From a bacterium (GTDB lineage: Bacteria > Pseudomonadota > Gammaproteobacteria > Pseudomonadales > Moraxellaceae), in assembly GCA_029945725.1 (NCBI GenBank), contig JAQSDB010000007.1, forward strand, positions 1 to 64,000: a stretch of 64,000 nt of DNA. The letters are read 5' to 3'. The notes beneath the pieces are model-generated. The model worked only from the letters and a program-made list of their open reading frames with translations. It was not told the origin of the DNA and did no database searches. The position numbers were made by a program, and so were the translations under genes. The first letter of the stretch is position 1. The number at the start of each line of letters is the position of its first letter. Positions 43,322 through 52,205 of this stretch are shown here, one piece after another.

Positions 43322-43939
43322 TCAGGGCGTAATCGTGGCAAAGGCACGCCTGACTTTATCCTCGCCCCATATCGTTGCGGCGGCCGGGGCGGCGCCGTTC
43401 ATGACGGTTGTTCCCTGCCCCGACTGATACAGCTCGACATGCCCGCCAGTGGCGCTATCAACATACACGCCATGACCCTCCAGCATCACGACATCAAAAC
43501 CATTTTCCGTCAGGCCATAACCGCCCCAGAAATCCGTACCACGCACGCCGATCGTGGCTACCCGGCTGTGCACCACATAGCGACTGGCACGCCGGGTAAT
43601 CAGCCCCGTAATGCTGCGAAAAGCACCCTTGACCAGATCAAAGGTGGCGACATTGGGCCTATCCCTGTAAAGCCGGTACTCGCGAATAACGAACTCGCTG
43701 TCCCGACCCAGCGTAATCAATGTGCCATCACGCAAGCGCAGCTCAGCAATACTGGCAGGCCCGGTGACAAAACGATCGCCCTGGCAAATCTGCAGCCCGG
43801 TAAACGGCGGGAAAAGACCGGTCTTGCGGGCGAGTGAAACCTCGCCGACAAGCCGCACCACCACACCGGCGCGGCAAGCCTCGGCATGGGCGAGCACCGG
43901 AGCAAACAACAAGGGCAGAGCAAGGAAAAGATGGCGCAT
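43322..43939 (-). CDS. FecR-domain periplasmic protein
   Basis: 205 residues from the Met at 43939, with a signal peptide ending VLAHA; an earlier frame start at 44005 would hide the signal. The FecR-like core: LRDGTLITLGRDSEFVIREYRLY, DLVKGAFRSITGLI, VHSRVATIGVRGTDFWGG, VMLEGHGVYV. There is no FecI sigma factor or TonB receptor nearby, so this is a stand-alone FecR-domain protein of unknown role. Confidence 0.85.
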   Translation of the reverse strand: MRHLFLALPLLFAPVLAHAEACRAGVVVRLVGEVSLARKTGLFPPFTGLQICQGDRFVTGPASIAELRLRDGTLITLGRDSEFVIREYRLYRDRPNVATFDLVKGAFRSITGLITRRASRYVVHSRVATIGVRGTDFWGGYGLTENGFDVVMLEGHGVYVDSATGGHVELYQSGQGTTVMNGAAPAAATIWGEDKVRRAFATITP

Positions 43940-44057
43940 GGTATTGGTCACCGTGTATTGATGACGGGATACTCCCCGTATCCCGCTATACGGCAAACTG
44001 GACAAACTGGATGCACACCCTGTTTTCCGACGACGCCAGAAATGCCCTGCCCGGCGG

Positions 44058-45665
44058 TTATGCCCCCTGTCTGATCATCTCCGCCGCTTTCTCGGCAATC
44101 ATGATGGCGGGAGCGTTGGTGTTGCCGCCAATAATGGTTGGCATGATGGAGGCATCCACCACGCGCAGGCCGCTAACGCCATGCACCTTCAGCGCAGGAT
44201 CAACCACGGCCATGGCATCAACGCCCATCTTGCAGGTGCCCACCGGGTGATACACGGTGTCCACGCGCTGGCGCAGGATGGCGCGAATGTCGTCATCGTT
44301 TTTAATATGCGCTGTAAACAGGTCGCGTTTGATGAAGGGCGCAAACGCCGGCGCCTGCATCAGCCGTTCCGTCATCTTGAAACCGGCGACCATGTCTTCC
44401 ACGTCATCGGGATGATCCAGGAATTTCGGATCAATCACTGGCGGAGTCTCGGCATTTTTATCGGCCAGACTGACCGTGCCGCTGCTCTTCGGGCGCAACA
44501 GGCAGACATGACAGGAAAGGCCATGCCCCATATGCAGTGTGCGCGCATGATCATCCACCAGGGCGATCACGAAATGCAGCTGGATATCGGGGGCCGCAAG
44601 CTCCGGGCGGGTTTTCAGAAAACCGCCGCACTCGGCAAAATTGGAGGTGATCAGGCCGCGACGCTCGCGGCGATAACGGGCAACTTCCTTCAGCAGGTGT
44701 ACGCCGCCCTTCACGGAAAGGCCGAGCAGATTGATGTCATCCGATTGATAGCCGAAAATGAAATCAGGGTGATCCTTCAGGTTTTTCCCCACTCCCGGCA
44801 GGTGATGCACCACCGGAATACCCAGCTTCTGCAGTTCAGCGGCATCACCGATGCCGGAGAGCATGAGCAATTGCGGCGACTGGAAGGCGCCGGCACTGAG
44901 AATAACCTCACGGCGTGCCCACAGTGTTTTCAGCTGGCCACCCTGGCGGTACTCCACACCGATGGCGCGCTTGCCTTCAAACAGGATGCGCTGGGTAAAG
45001 GCACCGGTTTCAACACCAAGATTCCGGCGCGCCCTGTGCGGCTGCAAATAGGCACGATAGGCACTGCAGCGCTCACCGTCTTTTTGCGTGACCTGATAAG
45101 TGCCCAGACCTTCCTGTTCGGCGCCATTGAAATCCGTGTTGAGCGGATAACCCGTCTGCCGTGCCGCCTCCAGGTAATGCTGCTGAAAAGGATTGTCCGT
45201 GCGCAGTTTGCTGACGCTGAGCGGCCCTTCCTGACCATGCCATTCATTGTTTATTTCATGGTTGTGTTCTGATTTCCTGAAAAAAGGCAGCACATCCTCA
45301 TAGGACCAGCCGCTGTTGCCCAGTGCCGCCCAGTGATCGTAGTCACTGCGGTGACCACGGATATAGGCCATGGCATTGATGGACGATGAGCCCCCCAGCA
45401 CCTTGCCGCGTGGCTGGTAGCCACGGCGACCATCAAGGCCGGCTTGCGGGACGGTTTCAAAGGCCCAGTTATTGAATTTCTTCGGCACCATCAGCACCAC
45501 GGCGGCCGGCGTATTCACCATCCACTGGTCCCCGTCACCACCGGCTTCCAGCAGCACCACCTCGACGCCGGCATCTTCACTGAGTCGACCCGCCAGCGCA
45601 CAACCACTGGAACCACCACCGACCACAATGTAGTCAACGGTTTTTGCATCAAGATTTTTTTCCAT
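44058..45665 (-). CDS. GMC oxidoreductase (choline dehydrogenase / AlkJ-like alcohol dehydrogenase)
   Basis: 535 residues. FAD fold at the N-terminus (YIVVGGGSSGCALAGRLSED and VVLLEAGGDGD), GMC signature 1 (RGKVLGGSSSINAMAYIRGH), signature 2 (SAGAFQSPQLLMLSGIG), and a C-terminal catalytic region with the His of YHPVGTCKMG and a later Asn in GGNTNAPAIMIAEKAAEMI. Close in pattern to AlkJ, which oxidises medium-chain alcohols from AlkB at the membrane and feeds the quinone pool; the alkB pair lies 6 kb away. Choline dehydrogenase activity is the main alternative. Confidence 0.9.
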   Translation of the reverse strand: MEKNLDAKTVDYIVVGGGSSGCALAGRLSEDAGVEVVLLEAGGDGDQWMVNTPAAVVLMVPKKFNNWAFETVPQAGLDGRRGYQPRGKVLGGSSSINAMAYIRGHRSDYDHWAALGNSGWSYEDVLPFFRKSEHNHEINNEWHGQEGPLSVSKLRTDNPFQQHYLEAARQTGYPLNTDFNGAEQEGLGTYQVTQKDGERCSAYRAYLQPHRARRNLGVETGAFTQRILFEGKRAIGVEYRQGGQLKTLWARREVILSAGAFQSPQLLMLSGIGDAAELQKLGIPVVHHLPGVGKNLKDHPDFIFGYQSDDINLLGLSVKGGVHLLKEVARYRRERRGLITSNFAECGGFLKTRPELAAPDIQLHFVIALVDDHARTLHMGHGLSCHVCLLRPKSSGTVSLADKNAETPPVIDPKFLDHPDDVEDMVAGFKMTERLMQAPAFAPFIKRDLFTAHIKNDDDIRAILRQRVDTVYHPVGTCKMGVDAMAVVDPALKVHGVSGLRVVDASIMPTIIGGNTNAPAIMIAEKAAEMIRQGA

Positions 45666-45884
45666 GTTTTTTCCTGCGTATGTTCGGGTGAGGAATGTTG
45701 ATGTGTCGACTGACGGACAGCTTCCGGCTGCCCTGGCATTTGACCAGGCGCTACTCTAGCGGGAAAAACCGGCAAGGTTAATGTGCTGACAGACCAGGTG
45801 ACCGGCACCGTGCAGTTCTTCACAAAAAGAGGCGACTGAAGAACCGTTGCCTTGTGCTTTCCCCGATTGCACGACAGGCCGGCA

Positions 45885-47624
45885 TCAGCGCGCCGGCAGC
45901 CAGCGTTCGATCGCCGAGCGTAAATCATTCATGCGTACCGGCTTGGGCAGATAGTCATCCATGCCGGCATCCAGACACTTTTCCCGGTCTCCCTTCAGCG
46001 CACTGGCGGTCATGGCGATAATGGGCAAGCGCCGCCCCCCGGCCTCCTGCAGGCGAATGGCACGACAGGCTTCAAAGCCGTCCATTTCCGGCATATGGCA
46101 ATCGAGAAACAGCAGGTCATAAGGCAGATGCCTTACGGCCTCCACCGCTTCACGCCCGTTACCGACAATATCCACGCGGCAACCCAGTCGCTTCAGCGTT
46201 TCTGCCGCTACCATCTGGTTAACCACGTTGTCTTCCGCCAGCAGCACACGACCCCGCGCCACAAAACCGGCTGCCTCGGGCCCCGGCGCAGGAAGATCAT
46301 CTTCCCTGACGTGCTCGATCGCCGGCAATAACTCAAAGGGAGCCTCCAGCCAGAACGTACTGCCCTCGCCCGGCACGCTGATCACATCAAGCTGTCCGTG
46401 CATCAGCTCTGCCAGCTTGCGTGAAATGGAAAGACCGAGACCGCTGCCGCCGTATTTCCGTGTTGTAGAAACATCGGCCTGGGTGAATGGCTGGAACAAA
46501 TGCGGAATGATGGATGCTTCCATGCCAGGCCCGGTATCACTGACCTCGTAGCGCAGCCACACTTTCTTGTAGCGCCGCCGCACCACATGGCAGCGCAGGC
46601 GAACCTCGCCCTGCCCGGTAAATTTCACGGCATTGGCCAGAAGATTCACCAGAATCTGGCGCAGGCGCGCCGGATCACCCCGTACGCTGGAAGGCAGGTC
46701 CGGACTGAATTCCGTAATGACGGTCAGGCCTTTTTCCCGCGCACGTTCCTGCAAGAGACTCAAGGCACCTTCGGCAACATCACGAGGACTGAAGGGCAAG
46801 GGCTCCAGCTCAAGACGCCCGGATTCGATCTTGGAAAAATCCAGGATGTCGTTGATGAGGTGCAGAAGGGTTTCGCCGGAAAGGCGGGAAAGCTCTACAT
46901 ACTGGCGCTGTTCCGCAGAAAGAGGCGTATCCAGCAGCAAACCATTGAGGCCGATCACGCCGTTAAGCGGAGTACGGATTTCATGACTCATGGTGGCCAG
47001 AAATTCAGACTTGGCCTGGTTGGCTGCTTCGGCAGCACGCCGTGCCGACTGCAGCCGCCCGATATATTTTTCACTGGCATCGCGGGCGGCCAGCCCGAAA
47101 GCGAGGCAGCAGGTCATGACCACCAGTCGTGCAAAAACCAGATGCAACTCAGTGGAAACAAAATCCACCGGCAACTGCACATAACGCTCGCTCAGCCAGA
47201 TAGCCACCACACTGAGGCCACAGACCAGCATCCAGTACAGGGCCGCACGCCGACCAATCAGGTAGGCCGCCGCCATGGGAACGGCCACCAGATACCACGC
47301 TGCCAACGCATCATTCTGGCCATTGCGCATGGATACCCAGACCAGACCGATATACGTCAGCAGCACACTGCCGTGGTTGCCGATGGGCAGGCGCTGTGCC
47401 GTACTGCTCGCCAGCACCCATTGCCGCAGGGCAAGTGTGGCAATGACAACCGCCGCCTCGATAGAAGCGGTATACCAGCATTGCAATGCTGCATAAGCGA
47501 CCGCATTGAGACTCCAGCCGATAATGCCGATCAGCGCGATGCTGGCAAAGCGCTGCCGTGCTTCCTGCACGGACTGATCCGGTGTGGCCGCAGGCACCGG
47601 TGACTCGCGCCCTGCCTCGAACAT
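45885..47624 (-). CDS. Membrane hybrid sensor histidine kinase
   Basis: 579 residues. About six hydrophobic segments in residues 25-180 form a sensor that I cannot assign to a family. Then come a coiled coil ([18 protein letters not shown]), H-box [14 protein letters not shown], ATPase motifs [26 protein letters not shown], and a C-terminal receiver with [11 protein letters not shown], the phosphoacceptor Asp in [15 protein letters not shown], and Lys in YLPKPVR. No response-regulator gene is adjacent; the signal is unknown. Confidence 0.94.
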   Translation of the reverse strand: MFEAGRESPVPAATPDQSVQEARQRFASIALIGIIGWSLNAVAYAALQCWYTASIEAAVVIATLALRQWVLASSTAQRLPIGNHGSVLLTYIGLVWVSMRNGQNDALAAWYLVAVPMAAAYLIGRRAALYWMLVCGLSVVAIWLSERYVQLPVDFVSTELHLVFARLVVMTCCLAFGLAARDASEKYIGRLQSARRAAEAANQAKSEFLATMSHEIRTPLNGVIGLNGLLLDTPLSAEQRQYVELSRLSGETLLHLINDILDFSKIESGRLELEPLPFSPRDVAEGALSLLQERAREKGLTVITEFSPDLPSSVRGDPARLRQILVNLLANAVKFTGQGEVRLRCHVVRRRYKKVWLRYEVSDTGPGMEASIIPHLFQPFTQADVSTTRKYGGSGLGLSISRKLAELMHGQLDVISVPGEGSTFWLEAPFELLPAIEHVREDDLPAPGPEAAGFVARGRVLLAEDNVVNQMVAAETLKRLGCRVDIVGNGREAVEAVRHLPYDLLFLDCHMPEMDGFEACRAIRLQEAGGRRLPIIAMTASALKGDREKCLDAGMDDYLPKPVRMNDLRSAIERWLPAR

Positions 47625-47783
47625 GATGCACCCTCTCGAACAGAACCATCGTGTTCCTCATTGCAGCCTGCATCACGATGAAGCACAAGCCCGTTCAGGC
47701 AATAAGCGATCAGCTTCGGTATCAGGCTCCAGACGGCAAAGACAGGGAAAAAGTGCGGATTCACCCGACCCGGCATGGCGCCG

Positions 47784-48707
47784 TCAGTTCATCAGGGCTT
47801 CGCGATTCCTGAACTCCTCCAGCAGGCTGCCGTTTTCCCCAAACAGCTTTTCCTGCCACTGTTTCACCAGGGCATCGGTATTGTGATCATCCGGATGGAA
47901 ATCGCGGCGCAGGAACTCACCCATTCTCGGCATGAAACGGGCAATAAAGCCGCGTTTGGCAAAGAGAAGACGAAAACCCCTGCGATTTTCTGCGCCGTTG
48001 AAAAGCTCACGGTCTGCGTTCAGCAGATACACCATGGAAGCCACTATGGCCGGCACCAGTGCCACCGCTGTCAGGGGCACCGCCATGACGCGATGCGCAT
48101 AGCTGCCGCTCACCTGTTCATAGACATCGTAGGCCACCGCCTTGTGCTCCAGCTCTTCCAGCGCGTGCCATACCCACAGATGCAGCAGTTGCGGATCGAC
48201 CTTGTCGCGAAAGCGCTGGTTGCTCAGCAGCTCCTCGGCAAACAGCGCAGTGAAATGCTCCATGAAAATGGTGCAGGCCAGCTGCTGTGCCGGCGAAAAC
48301 CGGCGCAGCACGCCGAGCGCCCGTTTTACGGAACGCTCGGCCATGCCGACCTTGATGCCGCGCGAGCTGAGCAGCTCGTTCAGGCGCTCGTGCTCGCGAC
48401 CATGAACCGCCTCCTGTCCCATGAATCCGGAAATGCAGGCCTTGAGCCTCTCACCCGAAATTTCATCACGGTAATGACGCACCGAATCCATGAAGAAACG
48501 CTCGCCCGGTGGAAAGAAACCCGACAGCGTCGCAAAGAACAATGTCGAAAAACCGTTGTCATCAAAAAAATAGCGCTTTGAATCCCGTGGAAAACGGAAG
48601 TCTATCTGGCGCGGAGGAATGCCGACGGCAGCACCGGCCGGCTTGCGTGCGGCGACCCTGGCCAGCGGAAGGGGGGATGATGGCGTTGCGGTTGCCGTAG
48701 CAGTCAT
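47784..48707 (-). CDS. Metal-dependent hydrolase-like protein (PF10118-type)
   Basis: 307 residues. Helical, with Glu/His clusters that look metal-binding: GQEAVHGREHERLN (about 95-108), FMEHFTALFAEELL, and WHALEELEHKAVAYDVYEQV (about 180-199). The start IDFRFPRDSKRYFF and these boxes are typical of the PF10118 family annotated as metal-dependent hydrolases, which are diiron-like. One hydrophobic stretch (VPLTAVALVPAIVASMVYLL) suggests membrane contact. Substrate unknown. Confidence 0.85.
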   Translation of the reverse strand: MTATATATPSSPLPLARVAARKPAGAAVGIPPRQIDFRFPRDSKRYFFDDNGFSTLFFATLSGFFPPGERFFMDSVRHYRDEISGERLKACISGFMGQEAVHGREHERLNELLSSRGIKVGMAERSVKRALGVLRRFSPAQQLACTIFMEHFTALFAEELLSNQRFRDKVDPQLLHLWVWHALEELEHKAVAYDVYEQVSGSYAHRVMAVPLTAVALVPAIVASMVYLLNADRELFNGAENRRGFRLLFAKRGFIARFMPRMGEFLRRDFHPDDHNTDALVKQWQEKLFGENGSLLEEFRNREALMN

Positions 48708-48857
48708 ATCGTCTCACCTGTGCCGGTTGATGGCGCATCATTGCGTCATGGCAAGATGATGATAAGAGCGGCTGGTCACGCCATGACGATCATCAGGGGA
48801 CAAAGCGCGGTGACTTTGGGCCAGTAGCGTGGCGTGCCCGGCTGAGCACGCGTTGCG

Positions 48858-49394
48858 TTAATGCCCGTCAGCAGGACGTATGGCGCGGCACGATACCGGC
48901 AACATGGCGGCAGGAACACTGGTGCGGTTCTCTCCCCTCGCCTCCATGCCTCTGGGCACGATGGAATTCCCGCACACCCAGGACAGCGGACTGGCAGGTG
49001 AATCGACAACCGTTATGGCGCGCACCGTCAGTATTTTTCCCTGCAGGGGTGTCACGGCCTTGCTGCCGAAGAGGATATGAAAAGCGCCGTTTTCAAGCTC
49101 GATGGATGCCACATAATTTCCCAGCAACTTGTCGGCAGCAGGAAGCCCCGCCGCTTCATTGCTGGCCGGCATGGCATTGGCATGCTGGTAAAGCAATTCC
49201 ACCCGCGCTTTCAGTTTTTCCACGATATCCAGAGATTCCCTGACCTGTTCCTTCGCCGTGGCGGACACATAGGAGGGCACGACCACCATGGCCAGAATGG
49301 CAATAATGGACAGCACCACCATCAGCTCCAGCAGCGAAAATCCCTGCCGCTTTTTTGTTTTCATGGTTTTCATTAACGACTTCATCAGGGCCAT
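48858..49394 (-). CDS. Type IV pilin-like protein
   Basis: About 178 residues. A basic leader (MKTKKRQ) followed by GFSLLELMVVLSIIAILAMVVVPSY is a class III signal: cleavage after Gly, mature Phe1 and Glu5. The globular part has a possible disulfide between Cys in SWVCGN and Cys in LPVSCR. It resembles PilA/PilE-type major or minor pilins. No other pil genes are near. Several in-frame starts exist (49397 GTG, 49394, 49385, 49373, 49364) and none has a clear ribosome-binding site. Confidence 0.85.
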   Translation of the reverse strand: MALMKSLMKTMKTKKRQGFSLLELMVVLSIIAILAMVVVPSYVSATAKEQVRESLDIVEKLKARVELLYQHANAMPASNEAAGLPAADKLLGNYVASIELENGAFHILFGSKAVTPLQGKILTVRAITVVDSPASPLSWVCGNSIVPRGMEARGENRTSVPAAMLPVSCRAIRPADGH

Positions 49395-49481
49395 CACGGC
49401 ATTACGCAGGGTTGCAGACAGTTTTCGTGGGCACGCAGGGCAGCGTCACCCCGCGCATGCTGCGCACACAGGCCTCGGCAC

Positions 49482-49988
49482 TCAGCCCTGATCAGGGGTT
49501 TTCAGGTCCCGCCAGGTCAGGAAAAGGCGCAGATCAAATTCCAGCTGATGGTATCCCGGCTGCATGTATTCACAGAGCTGGTAAAACGCCTTGTTGTGAT
49601 CAAGTTCGCGCAGGTGGGCCAGCTCGTGGACCACAATCATGCGCAGGAATTCGGGAGCCGCTTCCCGGAACACGGAAGCAATACGGATTTCCTTTTTGGC
49701 CCGGAGCCTGCCGCCCTGCACGCGCGAGATGGCAGTATGCAGGCCGAGCGCGTGATGCTCCACATCGAGCTTGCTGTCGTAGAGCACCTTGTCGATGGCA
49801 GGCGCATTTTTCAGATGACCCTGCTTCAGCTCCAGGGCGTAAGCGTAGAGCGCCTTGTCGCTTTGCACGGCATGCCGGTCCGGATATTTGCGCTGCAGGT
49901 AATCGCCCAGCCGGTTGCCGGCAACAAGCTCACGCACCTGTTCCTGCAGGGGCGCGGGGTAGGCACCGAGGTATTTAAGCCGGGTCAT
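49482..49988 (-). CDS. YgjP-like metallopeptidase
   Basis: 168 residues. The zinc motif HELAHLRELDHNKAFY (HExxH plus a downstream His) matches YgjP/DUF45-type proteins. RIASVFREAAPEFLRMIVVHELAHL supports the gluzincin-like core. Soluble, no signal. Physiological substrate unknown. Confidence 0.88.
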   Translation of the reverse strand: MTRLKYLGAYPAPLQEQVRELVAGNRLGDYLQRKYPDRHAVQSDKALYAYALELKQGHLKNAPAIDKVLYDSKLDVEHHALGLHTAISRVQGGRLRAKKEIRIASVFREAAPEFLRMIVVHELAHLRELDHNKAFYQLCEYMQPGYHQLEFDLRLFLTWRDLKTPDQG

Positions 49989-50152
49989 GCAAGACAGCCA
50001 CCGCCACAGGGAACGCCTACCTTAGGGTCAGTCCCGCCGGCTGACAAGTCGCGACGAGCGCACATTTTGCAGCGATAATGCCCGGCCTCAACCGCGACGG
50101 CCTGGCTCCCTTTTGCGGCTGTTTTCCTGAAACGTTTTGCCGACAGTATCCG

Positions 50153-50560
50153 ATGAAGAAAATCGCGCTGGCCAGCAACCCTGGCAATGCAGACATCGAC
50201 AGGCTCGATACCTGGGTCAAGTACCGCAACGGCCTGTGCAGCGATTGCGTGTCCAGCTGCTGCACCCTGCCGGTGGAAGTGCGCATCAGCGATCTCATCC
50301 GCATGGGACTGGCCGATGAATTCGAGCGCGAGGAACCGGCCAAGCACATTGCCAGGCGGCTGGAAAAAGCCGGCATCACCGGACACTTCAGCCACCGCCA
50401 CGAAGTCTTCACCCTGAGCCAGCGCTCCAGTGGTGACTGCCTCTACCTGCACCCGCAGACCCGGCTCTGCACCATCTACGAAAAACGCCCCGACACCTGC
50501 CGCAATCACCCCGGCATCGGGCCGCGCCCCGGTTTCTGCGCCTACCGGAAAAAAGCCTAG
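50153..50560 (+). CDS. YkgJ family cysteine-cluster protein
   Basis: 135 residues from ATG 50153. Cysteines are arranged as in YkgJ: CSDCVSSCC (about 29-37), then CLYL, LCTIYEKRPDTCRNHPG and FCAYRKK. Probably binds zinc or an iron-sulfur cluster. Its end overlaps by 4 bases the end of the convergent arfB gene. The upstream frame from 50078 has no good start. Confidence 0.88.
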   Translation: MKKIALASNPGNADIDRLDTWVKYRNGLCSDCVSSCCTLPVEVRISDLIRMGLADEFEREEPAKHIARRLEKAGITGHFSHRHEVFTLSQRSSGDCLYLHPQTRLCTIYEKRPDTCRNHPGIGPRPGFCAYRKKA

Positions 50561-50976
50561 TCTGTCACCGGCCCGCGCAAGGCCTTGATTCGTGAGCGCT
50601 GCACCTTGCCTTCCACCCGCTTGAGACGCGAACTGTGCGTGGGACGTGTTGCCCGGCGTTCCGGATATTCATGCGTGGCCAGTATCAGCAATTCCTGCAA
50701 ACGCGCCATGGCATCCTCGCGATTCTTTTCCAGGCTGCGAAAACGCTGCGCCTTGATCACAATCACGCCATCGCTGTTGATGCGGTTGTCACGGTACTGG
50801 ACAAGTTTCTGCTTGATATCGTCCGGCAGGGAAGATGCCTGCACATCGAAACGCAGATGGATGGCATTGGACACCTTGTTGACATTCTGGCCACCCGAAC
50901 CCTGGGCACGAATCGCCATGAACTCGACTTCGTCGGGATTGATCAGTGTCGTATCGCTTGCCGTCATGGCGGACAT
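50557..50976 (-). CDS. arfB: Alternative ribosome-rescue factor ArfB (YaeJ)
   Basis: 139 residues, the usual size. The GGQ motif in AIRAQGSGGQNVNKVSNAIHLRFD hydrolyses peptidyl-tRNA, followed by a basic C-terminal tail (ERRATRPTHSSRLKRVEGKVQRSRIKALRG) that enters the empty mRNA channel of stalled ribosomes. Both features define ArfB rather than RF1/RF2. It ends inside the stop of the convergent ykgJ-like gene. Confidence 0.95.
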   Translation of the reverse strand: MSAMTASDTTLINPDEVEFMAIRAQGSGGQNVNKVSNAIHLRFDVQASSLPDDIKQKLVQYRDNRINSDGVIVIKAQRFRSLEKNREDAMARLQELLILATHEYPERRATRPTHSSRLKRVEGKVQRSRIKALRGPVTD

Positions 50977-51096
50977 TTCCTGCTGGCTGCAAAATGAAGG
51001 GCATCACACTATATTGCGCCAGCGGCATGCCGGGATAAACAGGCAATGCGCTTACCGGGCGCGGCACAGGGCTGGCAGGGCGACAGGAGAAAAGGC

Positions 51097-51672
51097 ATGG
51101 GCAAAGGGCGTATGGAGGCATTCAGTGATGGCGTGATCGCCATCATCATCACCATCATGGTGCTGGAAATGAAGGTGCCGCACGGCGCCGACCTTGCCAG
51201 CCTGCTGCCGCTGATCCCGGTATTCATGAGCTATGTGCTGAGCTTCGTGTATGTCGGGATTTACTGGAACAACCATCACCACATGCTGCATGCCGTGCAA
51301 AAAGTGAATGGCGGCATTCTCTGGGCAAACCTGCACCTGCTGTTCTGGCTGTCGCTGATTCCCTTTGTGACGGGATGGATGGGGGAGAACCACTTTGCCT
51401 CTGCCCCCATGGCACTTTATGGCGTCGTGCTTTTCATGGCGGCCGTTGCCTACTTCCTGCTCAGCCATTGCCTGATTGCGCATCACGGCAAAACCTCGGC
51501 GCTGGCGCTGGCACTGGGCCGGGATTACAAGGGCATCCTTTCCATGGTGGTTTATGCGGCCGCCATTCCGCTGTCGTTTGCAAACGCCTGGATCGGCTTT
51601 GCGCTCTACATTGCCGTTGCCATCCTGTGGTTCCTGCCGGACCGCCGCATTGAAAAAAACCTGGCCGCATGA
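51097..51672 (+). CDS. TMEM175-like (DUF1211) potassium channel protein
   Basis: 191 residues from ATG 51097 (AGGAG upstream). Six hydrophobic helices; the first begins RMEAFSDGVIAIIITIMVLEM, where the FSDGVIAI motif forms the selectivity filter of bacterial TMEM175 K+ channels. The second part has YWNNHHHMLHAVQKVNGGILWANLHLLFWLSLIPFVTGWMG, also typical. Probable tetrameric K+ leak channel of the inner membrane. Confidence 0.9.
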   Translation: MGKGRMEAFSDGVIAIIITIMVLEMKVPHGADLASLLPLIPVFMSYVLSFVYVGIYWNNHHHMLHAVQKVNGGILWANLHLLFWLSLIPFVTGWMGENHFASAPMALYGVVLFMAAVAYFLLSHCLIAHHGKTSALALALGRDYKGILSMVVYAAAIPLSFANAWIGFALYIAVAILWFLPDRRIEKNLAA

Positions 51673-51708
51673 GTGCCGCAATAGCGGCGTCAGGAACGGC
51701 GCCGGCTC

Positions 51709-52098
51709 TCAAGCCCTGAACGTCTCCACGATCGGGCAGCAGACACTGCCTTTTTCTCCCTCGCACTGGGTCATCAGCGTTTTCAGGCGTTTTGCCAGCG
51801 CCTGCAGGTCCTTGATGCGCGCTTCAATGTCGCCCAGACGGTGGCTGGCCATGTCATGGATTTTCCGGCGGTCGCGAACGGCATCCATACCCAGCAGCTG
51901 GCGAATCTCTTCAAGACTGAAACCGGCATCCTTGGCACGCCGGATGAATTTCAGCTGTTGCAGGTGATCCTCGCCATAATGGCGATAAGTGCCTTGCCGC
52001 GCAGGTTCCGCCAGCAAACCGCTGCGCTGGTAATAGCGCACGGTTTCCACACTGACCCCGGCCCGCTCCGCCAGCTTGCCAATCGTGATATCGCTCAT
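51709..52098 (-). CDS. MerR family metal regulator, CueR-like
   Basis: 129 residues from ATG 52098; the frame is open upstream but that stretch is promoter DNA. Winged helix: [65 protein letters not shown]. The C-terminal metal loop is [14 protein letters not shown]: two cysteines with 7 residues between them, as in CueR, plus one extra Cys. The Cys that MerR/ZntR proteins have at the start of the dimer helix is absent, which favours a monovalent (Cu/Ag/Au) sensor. Divergent from a copper ATPase across a MerR-type promoter. Confidence 0.88.
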   Translation of the reverse strand: MSDITIGKLAERAGVSVETVRYYQRSGLLAEPARQGTYRHYGEDHLQQLKFIRRAKDAGFSLEEIRQLLGMDAVRDRRKIHDMASHRLGDIEARIKDLQALAKRLKTLMTQCEGEKGSVCCPIVETFRA

Positions 52099-52112
52099 TG
52101 CCTGATTCCCCC

Positions 52113-52144
52113 TTGACTCCGTACCCGGGTACAGACTCCAGAAT
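52113..52144 (+). promoter_or_regulatory. MerR-type metal-responsive promoter of the P-type ATPase gene
   Basis: TTGACT (52113-52118) and CAGAAT (52139-52144) are separated by 20 bases, a stretched spacer typical of MerR-family promoters. The spacer holds the imperfect dyad GACTCCGTAC/GTACAGACTC (8 of 10). It sits between the divergent CueR-like gene and the ATPase gene. Confidence 0.75.
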
Positions 52145-52205
52145 ACACGCATCAGTTGAGCCATCCATAGTCCCGCAGGGCTATGCTGTGAGCCAGGAGA
52201 CCACC

